A DNA stretch of 64,000 bases from an uncultured Collinsella sp. (GCA_900540855.1 UQHK01000002.1:1-64000); one strand, 5' to 3'. Shown: positions 10,069-19,440, numbered from the stretch's first letter. Notes: generated from the sequence alone by a model not told the origin. Made by a program: numbers and translations.

Positions 10069-13066
10069 ATCGCTCGACCAGCACGCGATTGAGCCGCCCC
10101 TCCACCAAGCGCTCGTATAGACGCCGCGTCTCGGGCTCGGGCACGCCATTGACCTGCTCCCTCAGATGGTGCATATGCCCGCTGTACAGCTCGACGATAT
10201 CGCGCCGCCGCCCCGCCGCACTGTAGACGCGCATGGCGCAGCGCACCATATCCTCACGCGCTGTTTCCTGCCGAAGCCCCGACTCCGCCAGCCAAATCGC
10301 CGACTGCAGGTCGTTTTCTTCTAGGGCGGCATTTGCTCCCTTAATCATGCAATCGATGTACTTTGACTGCATAATGCGTCGCATACGCAAAAAGTAGGTG
10401 GGGTTACAGCCATTGGGAACATACAGCGGTCCGGCATAAAGCTGCTCAATCTTAAGGCACAGCTCAACTAAATGGGGCCCGCGCGCACCCGTGCGATTTC
10501 CCAAAACCTCGCGGCTTATCTGGTCAAACAGCCGTACATCGGTCTTGACGTAGTCGCCGTTGAGTCCGATGCATTCATTTTGGATGAGCACGCACGACTT
10601 GCCATCCGGCGTCGGCCCCAAAGCCGACCGCAAGCGTGATATCGTCGAGTACAGGTTATTGCGGGCGCTATTGAACTCGGCATGGGGCCACAGCTCCATG
10701 GCCAGCGTCTCACGATCGACGAGCGCATCCATGCCCAGTGCAAGCCGCTCGGCAAGTGTCGCCGCCTTCTTGCGGCGCCACATTTTGTCCGTGATGGGAA
10801 ACCCGTCGCGCTCGGCGCGAAACGCACCAAACATGCGAATCTCGATATGGTCGATGGTATCAACGGCTTCAACCTCACCGGCCTGGAACAGGCGCTCGCC
10901 TTCCCCTTCCAAATCGTCGCGCAGCGAGTACCGCGACAGCTCGCGCACGGGAAGCTTCTTGCGAATCCTGGTCGCCGGCTCGCCCAGACAATGCATGGCA
11001 AGGCGCGCAAAGAGCCGATACGATGGCTCTAGAATCCCCGCGCGATTCATGGACATCCAGGCCGCAAGATCGCTGTCTCGGCCCGCACAAGCCAAATGCA
11101 GCGCCACCATCCAGGCCTCCGCTCCACCAACCTGCGTCTGGCTTATATCGAGTAGCTCCGCTTCCTCGCGCACCGAAACCATCGAAGTGTTACGCAGATA
11201 CGCCGCGCGCTCCAACAGCAATGCGTTATCGCGCATGTACGCAATCGACTCCTCGGCAAGTTTGAGCACTTGGACCGCACGGAACTTTGCATTAACCGGC
11301 CGTCCCTCTGCCAGCGACTGCCAGCCTTCTAGCAACAGGCCAAACAGCTGAATCTGGTTGTCGCGCATGCGCACGGCAAAACGATCGAGCTCGTTGAATG
11401 CCGCGTCGTCGGTTACCGGCAAGCCGGAAAGGAGCCGCCGTGCCGCCAACACCATGCGCACCCAGATAGCCATCGCCTTGAGCCCACGTACGTCGAGCGC
11501 CTCCCGCACCACCGTCATCTCGTCGTCGCGCTCGTCGGTTCCCGCAAACGACCCGTCAAAAAGCTCCACCAGCATGCTGTCGGCCCGTATAACAATCCCC
11601 GCGATGTCGAGCTCGCAGTCGTAGGCCTTGCTCGTTTTGAGCTGCTGTAGAACGCCGCCGTCATCTCCCCGCTCGGTCAGGCAGCGCTTGACCTCGATAT
11701 GCGCAGACAACATATCGAGCGCGGTATGGGATGTCTCGATTTCTGGCACGGCCAGGTTCGTAGGAAGCCCAAGCCCGTTGTCCCCATAGCAAACAGCCGT
11801 CAGTGTCTGGGCCACCCTCCATGAAACAGGGTCTATTTCGCAGGCCGCCCGTTCGCCCCCGCGCTCGATGACCGATGCCATATAGCGAGCGAGCTTTGTA
11901 TTGGACACGCTGACCGCTGCCAGATATACGCCAAGCGCCTCGGCAGGCGTTGGCTCTGGAGCCGGATCCTCGGCATCGATCGTGCCCAGCGCTGCTCGGC
12001 AGATATCGGCCCCGTGCCCCGTCAGAGCCAGATCGACCCCATACTGCCCAGCAAGTTCAAGGACCGCATCACGGTCCAAAAAGGCGTCCGCCAGGCCCAT
12101 CGCCGCATCGCATCTACCCGCCTTAAGCAAAATCCGGGCCGCCCTCGGAACAAGTTCGGGGCGAACCTCGGCCACCAACTTGCGCAAGCGCAAGCGTCCG
12201 TTATCCTCCGTGCCCAGACACGTAAAACTCCGCTCGGCGGGATCCAAGCCAAAGATCGGGTAGTCGCGTACAAAGTAGGACTGGTCGACCATCGACAACC
12301 TCACCCCACAAGCCTCGAGTTCTGCGATATTGCCCTCGCCCATCAAAACCATGAGACATGCCACGCAAAACAGTGCATTATTGTCGAGCGAAGCCAGATC
12401 GACAAGTGCCGCGCCATATACGTTGACAATCTCATTTTCGAGCAGACCGGCTACGTCGCCTTGGCCATACAGACCCGTCTGCAATGCCGAAACGAGCTCG
12501 GGCACGCCCTGCGTGAGCTGATAAAAGTCGAGCGATGTGCTGATCGAAAACGCCGATGCCCACGCCGAATACTCATAGGCATGCACCTTGAGCATCTGCG
12601 CATTGATCTTAACCGAATCGCCCAGCCCATGAATCAGTTGACGATTTGAAGGACGGCAGGAGATAAAGACCCCTACCCCCACAGCGCGCAGGCCGCGAAT
12701 CCTGTCGATGAGGTCTTCGGTATCGTGCTGATCGAGGTTTGGCACATTATCAATCGCGATAAGGGAGTGCGGTTTGTCTTTGAGTTCTTCGGTAACCACC
12801 TCGAGCTGCATAAACACCTCGCGCCCAGTGGCGCGATCGGCCTCGATAATCCGCACGGGGCCTCGCGTCGGGTCGCATTTAACCTCATGGGTGTACTGCA
12901 GCAGCACCGAGGTCTTCCCAAACCCGTCGGGCGCATAGAGAACCACGATGCCGGCCTTTCGGCCCTTGGCGAGAAGCTCATTCATCAAGCGTTCGCGTCG
13001 CACCATATAGCCTCCGCCCAGCGGCATCAGCTCGAGGTCGTCTATACTGTCCAAATCGTTTACCAT
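10067..13066 (-). CDS. Large ATPase transcriptional regulator with SARP/BTAD-like C-terminus
   Basis: A 999-residue regulator of mixed design. The N-terminus has a Walker A motif (APDGFGKT, residues 45-52) and a likely Walker B (SLIAIDNVP), as in MalT/LuxR-type or STAND ATPases. The middle is helical and repeat-like. From about residue 735 a winged-helix domain of the OmpR/SARP kind (IEIRMFGAF through MELWPHAEFNSARNNLYSTISRLRSAL) is followed by a BTAD-like helical domain (about 840-985). This is the reverse of MalT, where DNA binding is also C-terminal but LuxR-type. The ligand and targets are unknown, and it is transcribed alone. The ATG follows GAGGAGCGGGC. Confidence 0.8.
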   Translation of the reverse strand: MVNDLDSIDDLELMPLGGGYMVRRERLMNELLAKGRKAGIVVLYAPDGFGKTSVLLQYTHEVKCDPTRGPVRIIEADRATGREVFMQLEVVTEELKDKPHSLIAIDNVPNLDQHDTEDLIDRIRGLRAVGVGVFISCRPSNRQLIHGLGDSVKINAQMLKVHAYEYSAWASAFSISTSLDFYQLTQGVPELVSALQTGLYGQGDVAGLLENEIVNVYGAALVDLASLDNNALFCVACLMVLMGEGNIAELEACGVRLSMVDQSYFVRDYPIFGLDPAERSFTCLGTEDNGRLRLRKLVAEVRPELVPRAARILLKAGRCDAAMGLADAFLDRDAVLELAGQYGVDLALTGHGADICRAALGTIDAEDPAPEPTPAEALGVYLAAVSVSNTKLARYMASVIERGGERAACEIDPVSWRVAQTLTAVCYGDNGLGLPTNLAVPEIETSHTALDMLSAHIEVKRCLTERGDDGGVLQQLKTSKAYDCELDIAGIVIRADSMLVELFDGSFAGTDERDDEMTVVREALDVRGLKAMAIWVRMVLAARRLLSGLPVTDDAAFNELDRFAVRMRDNQIQLFGLLLEGWQSLAEGRPVNAKFRAVQVLKLAEESIAYMRDNALLLERAAYLRNTSMVSVREEAELLDISQTQVGGAEAWMVALHLACAGRDSDLAAWMSMNRAGILEPSYRLFARLAMHCLGEPATRIRKKLPVRELSRYSLRDDLEGEGERLFQAGEVEAVDTIDHIEIRMFGAFRAERDGFPITDKMWRRKKAATLAERLALGMDALVDRETLAMELWPHAEFNSARNNLYSTISRLRSALGPTPDGKSCVLIQNECIGLNGDYVKTDVRLFDQISREVLGNRTGARGPHLVELCLKIEQLYAGPLYVPNGCNPTYFLRMRRIMQSKYIDCMIKGANAALEENDLQSAIWLAESGLRQETAREDMVRCAMRVYSAAGRRRDIVELYSGHMHHLREQVNGVPEPETRRLYERLVEGRLNRVLVER

Positions 13067-13454
13067 GCCCGCTCCTCAACTCGACCGTATGGACACTGTA
13101 ACCGCAAGACCATACAAGCCGCGCTATGAATAGAGCGACCTTGTGTTCTAGGTTGTCTTTTGGTACGCAAGCGGCAAGTTTTTGTACAGCGAGGGCCGAT
13201 TGTTATTAATCCCCCGACTAATCGGTCTTTAAGCAGGTAAATGAGCTTGTCAGCTTGTCCCATCTAAACGGCAGTGTAACGCAGATGAACAAGGTTCAGC
13301 TATGTCATTCAACTCGCCTAGCACCCGCTACCGTCTACGACCTTTTAGTGGCATTTTTGCATAGAATCTGATATGGAATGAATCAAACTGTTGGGCATCC
13401 GGCATTCGTCAAGCTTGCGGCAAGATTTTGGTCAAGTGGGCGGAAAGGGATAGC
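13067..13454. other. Intergenic region upstream of the large regulator
   Basis: No gene is supported here. It contains the leader of the regulator on the minus strand, a short inverted repeat (CCGATT and AATCGG near 13188-13217), and AT-rich stretches. A TACAGT hexamer near the regulator start is a weak -10 candidate without a convincing -35. Confidence 0.4.
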
Positions 13455-13480
13455 AAAAAGGCCCCCGCAAAGCGGAGGCC
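13455..13480 (-). terminator. Rho-independent terminator of nagB
   Basis: On the minus strand GGCCTCCGC-TTT-GCGGGGGCC is followed by TTTTTGC, 35 nt after the nagB stop. Confidence 0.85.
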
Positions 13481-13514
13481 TTAGGCAAGGCTATGTCGAG
13501 GTGCAGGATTCGCG

Positions 13515-14243
13515 CTACTCGCAGAACGAAAGGGCGGCCTCGTCGGCAACGACAACGCAGTTGGTGTGCAGCTGCAGAATCGAAGCCGGGCACGCGGGCG
13601 TAACCGGACCATAGCACATGTCATGCACGGCCTGAGCCTTGGCCTCGCCGTTGGCGACGACTAGGATCATGCGGGCATACATGATGGTCTGGGTACCCAT
13701 GGTGTAGGCCTGACGGGGAACATCGTCGATGCTGTCGAACAGGCGGCTGTTGGCCTGAATGGTGCTCTCGGTGAGGTCGACGCAGTGCGTGCCCTTGGAG
13801 AAGTGGTCATCGGGCTCGTTGAAACCGATGTGGCCGTTGTTGCCAATGCCGAGCAGCTGCAGATCCGGGTAACCGGCGGCGGCGACGATCTTGTCGTACT
13901 CAGAGCAGGCAGCGGCGGCGTCGGGGTTGGAACCGTCGGGCACATGCGTGTTGTTCAGGTCAATGTTGATGTGATCGAAGAAGTTCTCACGCATGAAGTA
14001 GTGATAGCTCTGGGGATCGTCGTGCGAAAGGCCGCGATACTCGTCCAGGTTGTAGGTGCTGACCTCGGCAAAGTCGACGTCGCCCTTCTCGTACCAAGCA
14101 GCGAGCTGCTTGTAGGCACCGATCGGGGTGGAGCCGGTGGCAAGACCCAGCACGCAATCGGGCTTGAGGATAACCTGCGCCGAGATGATATTGGCGGCCT
14201 TGCGGCTCATATCCTCGTAGTCTTTAGCTTTAATGATCTTCAT
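13515..14243 (-). CDS. nagB: Glucosamine-6-phosphate deaminase
   Basis: Converts glucosamine-6-phosphate to fructose-6-phosphate and ammonia. The 242-residue protein starts MKIIKAKDYEDMSRKAA and has LGLATGSTP (phosphate loop), NLDEYRGL (catalytic Asp region), LLGIGNNGHIGFNEP (catalytic His) and YTMGTQTIM, all hallmarks of NagB. The start follows AAAGGACGCG; a longer in-frame reading upstream is not family-like. Neighbours encode glucose-family PTS IIA and GlmM, so the segment links amino-sugar breakdown, sugar phosphorylation and cell-wall precursor supply. Confidence 0.95.
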   Translation of the reverse strand: MKIIKAKDYEDMSRKAANIISAQVILKPDCVLGLATGSTPIGAYKQLAAWYEKGDVDFAEVSTYNLDEYRGLSHDDPQSYHYFMRENFFDHINIDLNNTHVPDGSNPDAAAACSEYDKIVAAAGYPDLQLLGIGNNGHIGFNEPDDHFSKGTHCVDLTESTIQANSRLFDSIDDVPRQAYTMGTQTIMYARMILVVANGEAKAQAVHDMCYGPVTPACPASILQLHTNCVVVADEAALSFCE

Positions 14244-14443
14244 TACGCGTCCTTTCTCGTACAAGAGAGGCAAGGCTCCCCTTACAAGCACTTGCCCGCG
14301 GCCCGCGTCGGCCGCAACCAACGTGTGCGGCCACCAGGGCGAGGTCGCGTAATGTATGTGTCTCGTGTCTAGCCGCGTCGAGGCCCCTGCCCGTCCACGG
14401 TGACCCAAAGCCGTTTAGCTTCGGACAAATCCCATCTTGCCAC

Positions 14444-14473
14444 GGAGGGCGCCCTCTTTCAAGGGCGCCCTCC
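14444..14473. terminator. Stem-loop downstream of crr
   Basis: GGAGGGCGCCC and GGGCGCCCTCC form an 11-bp perfect stem with an 8-nt loop, 43 nt after the crr stop on the minus strand. There is no T-tract, so termination efficiency is uncertain; it may instead stabilise the 3' end. Confidence 0.5.
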
Positions 14474-14515
14474 ATAAACGTGTTTGAATTGTAGGCTAAT
14501 GGCCACGTGCACTTG

Positions 14516-15013
14516 CTAGCGCTCGCGGGCAACGATGAGCTGGTCCATCTCTTCGACATGCGCACCAACGGAGCCCTTGATACTCGAGAACTCAACGGAG
14601 TTGCACACCAAGATGGGGACCGTCACATCGTAGCCCTCGGCAGCAATTGCCTCACGATCGAACTCAATGAGTACATCGCCCTTGTGGACGACATCGCCCA
14701 CCTGTGCATGCACGCTAAAATGCTTGCCCTCAAGCTGAACAGTGTCCAAACCAACGTGGATGAGCACGTCTAGGCCATCGACCGTGTTGAGCGCAACGGC
14801 GTGACCCGTGGGAAAAATGGCCTCGACCTTGGCGTCTGCCGGCGCAATCACACGCGTGCCGGTAGGCTGAATCGCCACGCCCTGGCCCAAAAGGCCGGTG
14901 GCAAATGTCTGGTCATTGACCTCGGACAACGGAATGACGTCGCCCGAGATGGGAGCATCCAGCGTAAGAACTCGTCCACGCATACCAAAAGACCTTAGGA
15001 CTTTAGTGAACAT
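14516..15013 (-). CDS. crr: PTS glucose-family IIA component
   Basis: A cytoplasmic phosphocarrier that passes phosphate from HPr to an EIIBC partner and may signal carbon status. The 165-residue protein has the IIA-Glc fold signature: APISGDVIPLSEVNDQTFA near the start, His71 in FPTGHAVAL and the phosphorylated His86 in DVLIHVGLDTVQLEGKHF. It is a free-standing domain; its IIBC partner is not in the window. The ATG after GAGGGGGAGC was chosen over an in-frame codon seven residues upstream. Confidence 0.9.
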   Translation of the reverse strand: MFTKVLRSFGMRGRVLTLDAPISGDVIPLSEVNDQTFATGLLGQGVAIQPTGTRVIAPADAKVEAIFPTGHAVALNTVDGLDVLIHVGLDTVQLEGKHFSVHAQVGDVVHKGDVLIEFDREAIAAEGYDVTVPILVCNSVEFSSIKGSVGAHVEEMDQLIVARER

Positions 15014-15084
15014 GCTCCCCCTCGGACATACCAATCAATCAAAATAGCTTTAACAGTTTACCACTTGGCACCCGTTTTTGACCA

Positions 15085-16422
15085 TTAGGGAAGTTCGCGC
15101 TTGACAACCTCGACGATGTCGTCGACAACACGCTGAGTGAGCTCGTGCGTCTCCGCCTCGGCCATAACACGGACCAGCGGCTCGGTACCGCTCGGGCGCA
15201 CCAGAATGCGGCCGCGGCCGTCAAGCTCCTTCTCGGCGGCAGCGACGGCGTCCCAAATGGGCTGGCAATCGTCCAGGCCAGCCTTGTTGTCGGAATGCAC
15301 GTTGACGAGTACCTGCGGGTACTTCTTCATGATGCCGGCAAGATCAGTGAGGGTACGACCGGTGCGCTTGAGCACGGCCAGCAGCTGCAGAGCCGTCACC
15401 AGGCCGTCACCGGTGGTGTTGTGCTCCAGGAAGATGATGTGGCCGGACTGTTCGCCGCCGATGACGGCGCCATCCGCGAGCATGCGCTCCAAAACGTAGC
15501 GGTCGCCCACAGCGGTCTGAACCATCTCGAAGCCCTGCTCCTTCATAGCGATGGAGAAGCCAAGGTTGCACATGACGGTCGAGACGATCTCGGAGTTGGC
15601 GAGCTTGCCGCGGGCGGCGAGGTCAGAACCGCAGATAGCCAGGATGTAGTCACCGTCGATCTCATTGCCCTCGCCGTCGACGAACAGCACGCGGTCGGCG
15701 TCGCCGTCGTGGGCCAGGCCGATATCGGCGTGGGTGCGCAGCACGAGCTCGCGCAGGGGCTCAAGGTGAGTGGAGCCGCACTCAACGTTAATGTCGGTGC
15801 CGCAGTAATCGGTGTTGATGGCATGGACCGTGGCGCCCAGGCGTTGCAGCGCAGCGGGCGTGGTCTGGCAGGAAGCACCGTGGCCGCAGTCGACGGCAAC
15901 AACCAGGCCATCGAGCTTAAGGCCGTCGAGCGTGCTGATGGCATGATCGACATAGGCCTTGCGGGCGTCTTTCATCTTGATGATGTGACCCACACCGGCG
16001 CCGGTCGGCAGCGTGTCGGCAGCCATGGCCTCCTCGGACATGACCCAGGCGCTGATATCTTCCTCGACAGCATCGGGAAGCTTCATGCCCTTGCGGCTAA
16101 AGAACTTGATGCCGTTGAACTCCGGCGGATTATGCGAAGCGGAGATGACGATGCCGCCGTCGAGCTCGTTTTGGACGGTGAGCAGCGCCACGGCCGGCGT
16201 AGGGATAACGCCGCAGCAATGCGGACGGCCGCCCTCTGCCATAATGCCAGCGGTCAGAGCGCTCTCGAGCATGGTACCCGAAAGACGCGTGTCGCGGCCG
16301 ATGCAGATGTCCGGGCCAAGGAACTTGGTCGCCGCGCGGCCCAGGCGAAACGCGAGGTCGCACGAGAGGTCGGCATTGGCGACGCCACGGACGCCGTCGG
16401 TACCGAAGATGTTCTGGGGCAT
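15085..16422 (-). CDS. glmM: Phosphoglucosamine mutase
   Basis: Interconverts glucosamine-6-phosphate and glucosamine-1-phosphate for UDP-GlcNAc and peptidoglycan synthesis. The 445 residues match the family length. FGTDGVRGVAN lies at the N-terminus, the catalytic phosphoserine Ser96 in VISASHNPP, the Mg-binding HDGDADRVLF block and the C-terminal phosphate-binding RPSGTEPLVRVMAEA. The start follows AAGGAGCGATCCT. It lies downstream of rplM-rpsI but is separated from them by a strong terminator, so it probably has its own promoter. Confidence 0.95.
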   Translation of the reverse strand: MPQNIFGTDGVRGVANADLSCDLAFRLGRAATKFLGPDICIGRDTRLSGTMLESALTAGIMAEGGRPHCCGVIPTPAVALLTVQNELDGGIVISASHNPPEFNGIKFFSRKGMKLPDAVEEDISAWVMSEEAMAADTLPTGAGVGHIIKMKDARKAYVDHAISTLDGLKLDGLVVAVDCGHGASCQTTPAALQRLGATVHAINTDYCGTDINVECGSTHLEPLRELVLRTHADIGLAHDGDADRVLFVDGEGNEIDGDYILAICGSDLAARGKLANSEIVSTVMCNLGFSIAMKEQGFEMVQTAVGDRYVLERMLADGAVIGGEQSGHIIFLEHNTTGDGLVTALQLLAVLKRTGRTLTDLAGIMKKYPQVLVNVHSDNKAGLDDCQPIWDAVAAAEKELDGRGRILVRPSGTEPLVRVMAEAETHELTQRVVDDIVEVVKRELP

Positions 16423-16470
16423 AGGATCGCTCCTTCCCTAGCAGGCGATATACAACCGCCCACCCTAGTC

Positions 16471-16514
16471 GAAAAAGAAAAGCGGGACCCGCCGAGGAAT
16501 CGGCAGGCCCCGCT
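16471..16514 (-). terminator. Terminator of rplM-rpsI
   Basis: On the minus strand GCGGGGCCTGCCGA pairs with TCGGCGGGTCCCGC around a TTCC tetraloop, followed by TTTTCTTTTTC. Confidence 0.9.
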
Positions 16515-16545
16515 TGTACATTGTATCTCGAAAGGAGATAAAACC

Positions 16546-16941
<396 letters not shown>

Positions 16942-16943
16942 CT

Positions 16944-17387
16944 TTAAGCCTCCAGCTCAATCTTCGTGGGGTTCTGGGCAGCATGCGGATGCTCGGCACC
17001 AGCGTAGACCTTAAGCTTGGTCATCTGGGCACGGCCGAGGGTGGTCTTGGGCAGCATACCGCGAACGGCGCGCTCGATGACCTTCTCCGGGTGCTTCTCC
17101 ATAGCCTGGCGGAAGCTCTCAGCCTTGAGGCCGCCGTTGTAGCCGCTGTGGCGATAATAGGTCTTCGTGTCGGCCTTGTTACCGGTAAGCTGGACCTTAT
17201 CGGCGTTGATGACGACAACGAAGTCGCCGCAGTCGCTGTTGGGCGTGAACTGGGGCTTGTTCTTACCGCGCAGGATCATTGCGATCTGGGTGGCAAGACG
17301 GCCCAGGACAGCACCATCGGCGTCGACGAGAACCCAGTTGCGCTGGACCTCGCCCTGCTTGGCGTAGTGAGTCGATTTCGAAATCAC
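16944..17387 (-). CDS. rplM: 50S ribosomal protein L13
   Basis: The 147-residue protein has the normal L13 length and blocks: RNWVLVDADGAVLGRLA near the start, FTPNSDCGDFVVVINADKVQLTG-type core, KTYYRHSGYNGGLK and AVRGMLPKTTLGR. It is the first gene of the L13-S9 operon, starting 10 nt after GGAGGAG. A consensus-like promoter lies 67-94 nt upstream. Confidence 0.97.
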   Translation of the reverse strand: MISKSTHYAKQGEVQRNWVLVDADGAVLGRLATQIAMILRGKNKPQFTPNSDCGDFVVVINADKVQLTGNKADTKTYYRHSGYNGGLKAESFRQAMEKHPEKVIERAVRGMLPKTTLGRAQMTKLKVYAGAEHPHAAQNPTKIELEA

Positions 17388-17453
17388 TTAGACTCCTCCA
17401 TGTACAGTACGTGTTGTTACAGAGATTCACGGGGCTCTGCAAGTAACCCGTCC

Positions 17454-17481
17454 ATATTACCCCGCTCGCCGTACGAGTCAA
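17454..17481 (-). promoter_or_regulatory. Sigma-70 type promoter of rplM-rpsI
   Basis: On the minus strand TTGACT is separated by 16 bp from TAATAT, a close match to the -35/-10 consensus. The leader that follows is about 60 nt; no L13 autoregulatory structure was confirmed. Confidence 0.75.
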
Positions 17482-17581
17482 CAGGTATTTTGGCTCCGAC
17501 CAGAGTTTCTGCACATGTCATCCACGAGCCGTGATTTTTCCAACTCTTTAGCTGTTGTCATTTTTTGGGGGTTCGCCGTCG

Positions 17582-18460
17582 CTAGCGCTCAACGAACTCT
17601 TGGATTTCCGTGAGCAGGCGCTTTGCCTCCTGACGGCCCTGGATATACAGGTCCAAAAGCTTTGCCGAATCGTGCTCAACGTGGCCGACCTCGACCGGTT
17701 TTTGCGGAGCAACGACCAGCGCGCGGCCCTCGCGCTCATACTTCCACAGGTGCATGCGCTGGATGTTGTAACGGTCGTGGCGCGTCTCGATAGCCTCGAG
17801 CAGATAGGGGTAGTCGGCATAACGCGCACGCGCGGCCGGCAAAAACGCGTAGGGCTTTTTCTCATACGAACGGTCCTGCGTGACGATGACGACCGCACGG
17901 TCGAAGCCCGCCTCCTCGAGCACATGCTCGATAGGAACCGAATCGGCCACGCCGCCGTCGACATATTTGTGCCCGTCAATCTCGACCGGCGGCGTCACCA
18001 GCGGCAACGAGGTCGAGGCGCGCACAGCGTCAAGATCGAGCACGGCGCTTTTGACCGGGAGGTACGCGGCGGTTCCGAACAGCATGTCCGTCGCAACGGC
18101 GTACATCTCGATGGGGCTCGCGTCGAACGCCTCGTTGTCAAAGGGATCCAGGCGGTCCTGGACATCGTTGAAGATAAAGTCGTAACCCACAATGGAGCCC
18201 GTGGACGCAAACGATGCGGCGCCCATGAATCGGTTGTCATTGCAGAAAGCCAGGTTGATGCGGTTGGCACGGCCGATCTGGTGCGACTTGTAGTTCACGC
18301 CGTTGAGGGCGCCGGCCGATACACCGTAGACAGCCGGAATCTCGACGCCGGCCTCCATAAGAACGTCGAGCACGCCTGCGGTAAACTGCCCGCGAAAACT
18401 ACCGCCCTCCAGGACGAGCGCGACCTTGCCGGCGTTCTTTGCCTTATCTTCTGCAGTCAT
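17582..18460 (-). CDS. Patatin-like phospholipase
   Basis: This 292-residue protein belongs to the bacterial patatin-like hydrolases. An oxyanion-hole block LVLEGGSFRGQFTAGVLDVL lies at residues 15-34, the nucleophile Ser48 in GVSAGA, and the dyad Asp near residue 170 in YVDGGVADSVP. These form a Ser-Asp dyad lipase, probably acting on phospholipids or acyl esters in the cytoplasm, since no signal peptide is seen. The ATG follows CAGGAGGTCAAT. The gene appears monocistronic and lies between rplM and a repeat-rich gap. Confidence 0.9.
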   Translation of the reverse strand: MTAEDKAKNAGKVALVLEGGSFRGQFTAGVLDVLMEAGVEIPAVYGVSAGALNGVNYKSHQIGRANRINLAFCNDNRFMGAASFASTGSIVGYDFIFNDVQDRLDPFDNEAFDASPIEMYAVATDMLFGTAAYLPVKSAVLDLDAVRASTSLPLVTPPVEIDGHKYVDGGVADSVPIEHVLEEAGFDRAVVIVTQDRSYEKKPYAFLPAARARYADYPYLLEAIETRHDRYNIQRMHLWKYEREGRALVVAPQKPVEVGHVEHDSAKLLDLYIQGRQEAKRLLTEIQEFVER

Positions 18461-18547
18461 ATTGACCTCCTGCGATTGCGTTTTGGCTTTCTTCTACCCA
18501 GTTTTGGGATGGCGAGCGCATGGGTTTTTCGAGGCGGCAGGTGAAGC

Positions 18548-18755
18548 GGAAAGTGTATCCCGTTCTCAGAGCAAATTCCGGGTTGCAGTTTCCGCTTGAG
18601 CAGGCATCCGGAAAGCATGTCCCGTTCTGGGCGCGAATTCTGGGATGGACTTTCCGCTTGAGGCGTCATCCGGAAACCGCATCCCAGTCTGAGCCGGAAT
18701 TCCGGGATGGATTTTCCGTCTGGGCCGCCGTTGGGAAAGCGCGCCCCACTCTGCG
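18548..18755. repeat. 62-bp tandem array of palindromic units
   Basis: The motif GGAAA begins at 18548, 18610, 18672 and 18734, an exact 62-bp period. Each full unit reads GGAAA, then a CCC block, a GAATTC-like centre, a GGGATG block and TTTCC, so every unit can fold on itself. The last copy is partial. The period is not a multiple of three and the units vary, so it is not a coding repeat. Confidence 0.8.
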
Positions 18756-18771
18756 TTGCTGCGGCGTTTTC

Positions 18772-18812
18772 TTTACGCCCGCGCCCTGCACAGAGTTCGA
18801 TTCTCCGCGGTA
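18772..18812 (+). repeat. tmRNA T-arm-like repeat, copy 1
   Basis: This 41-bp segment matches a copy 210 bp away with 3 mismatches. It contains GAGTTCGATTCTCCGCG, identical to the T-arm and 3' end of ssrA, which is encoded nearby on the opposite strand. The copy is therefore inverted relative to ssrA. Confidence 0.7.
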
Positions 18813-18981
18813 CGAGGCTTGCGTTGAAGCGAGGCATGGGCAGCCGGAGCTTAATCGGCATCGCATCTATATCTGACTGAAGCATTGCGCGGAGAATCCG
18901 CGTATTTGCTTCGCAAATCCGCACCGGTTTCGGCCGCCTGCCGGCGTCCTCGCCCGCTCGCTACAAACGCTTCGCGTTTGC

Positions 18982-19022
18982 TTAACGCTCGCGCCCTGCA
19001 TAGAGTTCGATTCTCCGCGGTA
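18982..19022 (+). repeat. tmRNA T-arm-like repeat, copy 2
   Basis: Second copy of the 41-bp repeat, ending 55 bp from the mature 3' end of ssrA. It again carries GAGTTCGATTCTCCGCG in inverted orientation. Between the copies are short palindromes (AAACGC-type and TTTGCGAAGCAAA-like) but no gene. Confidence 0.7.
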
Positions 19023-19034
19023 TCTGTAATTAAT

Positions 19035-19066
19035 AAAAAAGCAGGTAGAGACACTTCTCTACCTGC
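19035..19066 (-). terminator. Terminator of ssrA
   Basis: On the minus strand GCAGGTAGAGA-AGTG-TCTCTACCTGC is a perfect 11-bp stem followed by TTTTTT. Confidence 0.9.
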
Positions 19067-19076
19067 CTGTAACTAT

Positions 19077-19440
19077 TGGTGGAGGCGCGGAGAATCGAAC
19101 TCCGGTCCACGAAAGCCCCCTGATTGGCATCTCCAAGCTCAGTCGCTGGTTTAGTCTCGGACGCTTTGCGCGCAGCGACACGCTCGCGGCGTCCTAACCG
19201 GTTCGGTCTTAGCCTGCGCCATACCGATTACGTGCGCAGGAGCATTCCCCTAAAATGACGTCGCGCCGGTGTCGGGGAAATCACCGGGTTGACGCGCCGC
19301 TATAAACTAAGCAGCGAGAGCCATAGGCTCAAAAGAAGAGTTGTTGTCAATTCAATTTGACGGTACCCCTGTTTAACGAGGCGAGGAGACCTCGGCTTGC
19401 TTCCTCTCTCAGAGCTATCGTGTCGAAACCAGTCGCCCCC
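19077..19440 (-). ncRNA. ssrA: Transfer-messenger RNA
   Basis: Rescues stalled ribosomes and tags the unfinished protein for degradation. The 5' end GGGGGCGACTGGTTTCGACA and the 3' end with T-arm GGAGTTCGATTCTCC and terminal CCACCA are those of one-piece tmRNA, and the 7-bp acceptor stem GGGGGCG/CGCCTCC pairs with one G-U. The tag reading frame (minus strand, 19348 down to the TAG at 19307) gives DNNSSFEPMALAA, ending in the ALAA degradation signal. The resume codon may be GAC or the preceding ATT. CCA is encoded. The terminator follows 11 nt later. Confidence 0.97.

Noticed and set aside
18548..18755. CRISPR array
   Set aside because: Spacing is regular, but units are diverged palindromes directly joined with no unique spacers, and no cas genes are present.
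18520..18876. 118-residue frame across the 62-bp tandem array
   Set aside because: The repeat period is not divisible by three, so the peptide changes from unit to unit. There is no ribosome site.
18772..19022. tRNA genes
   Set aside because: The segments match a T-arm only; no acceptor, D-arm or anticodon stem could be built. The match is explained by ssrA.
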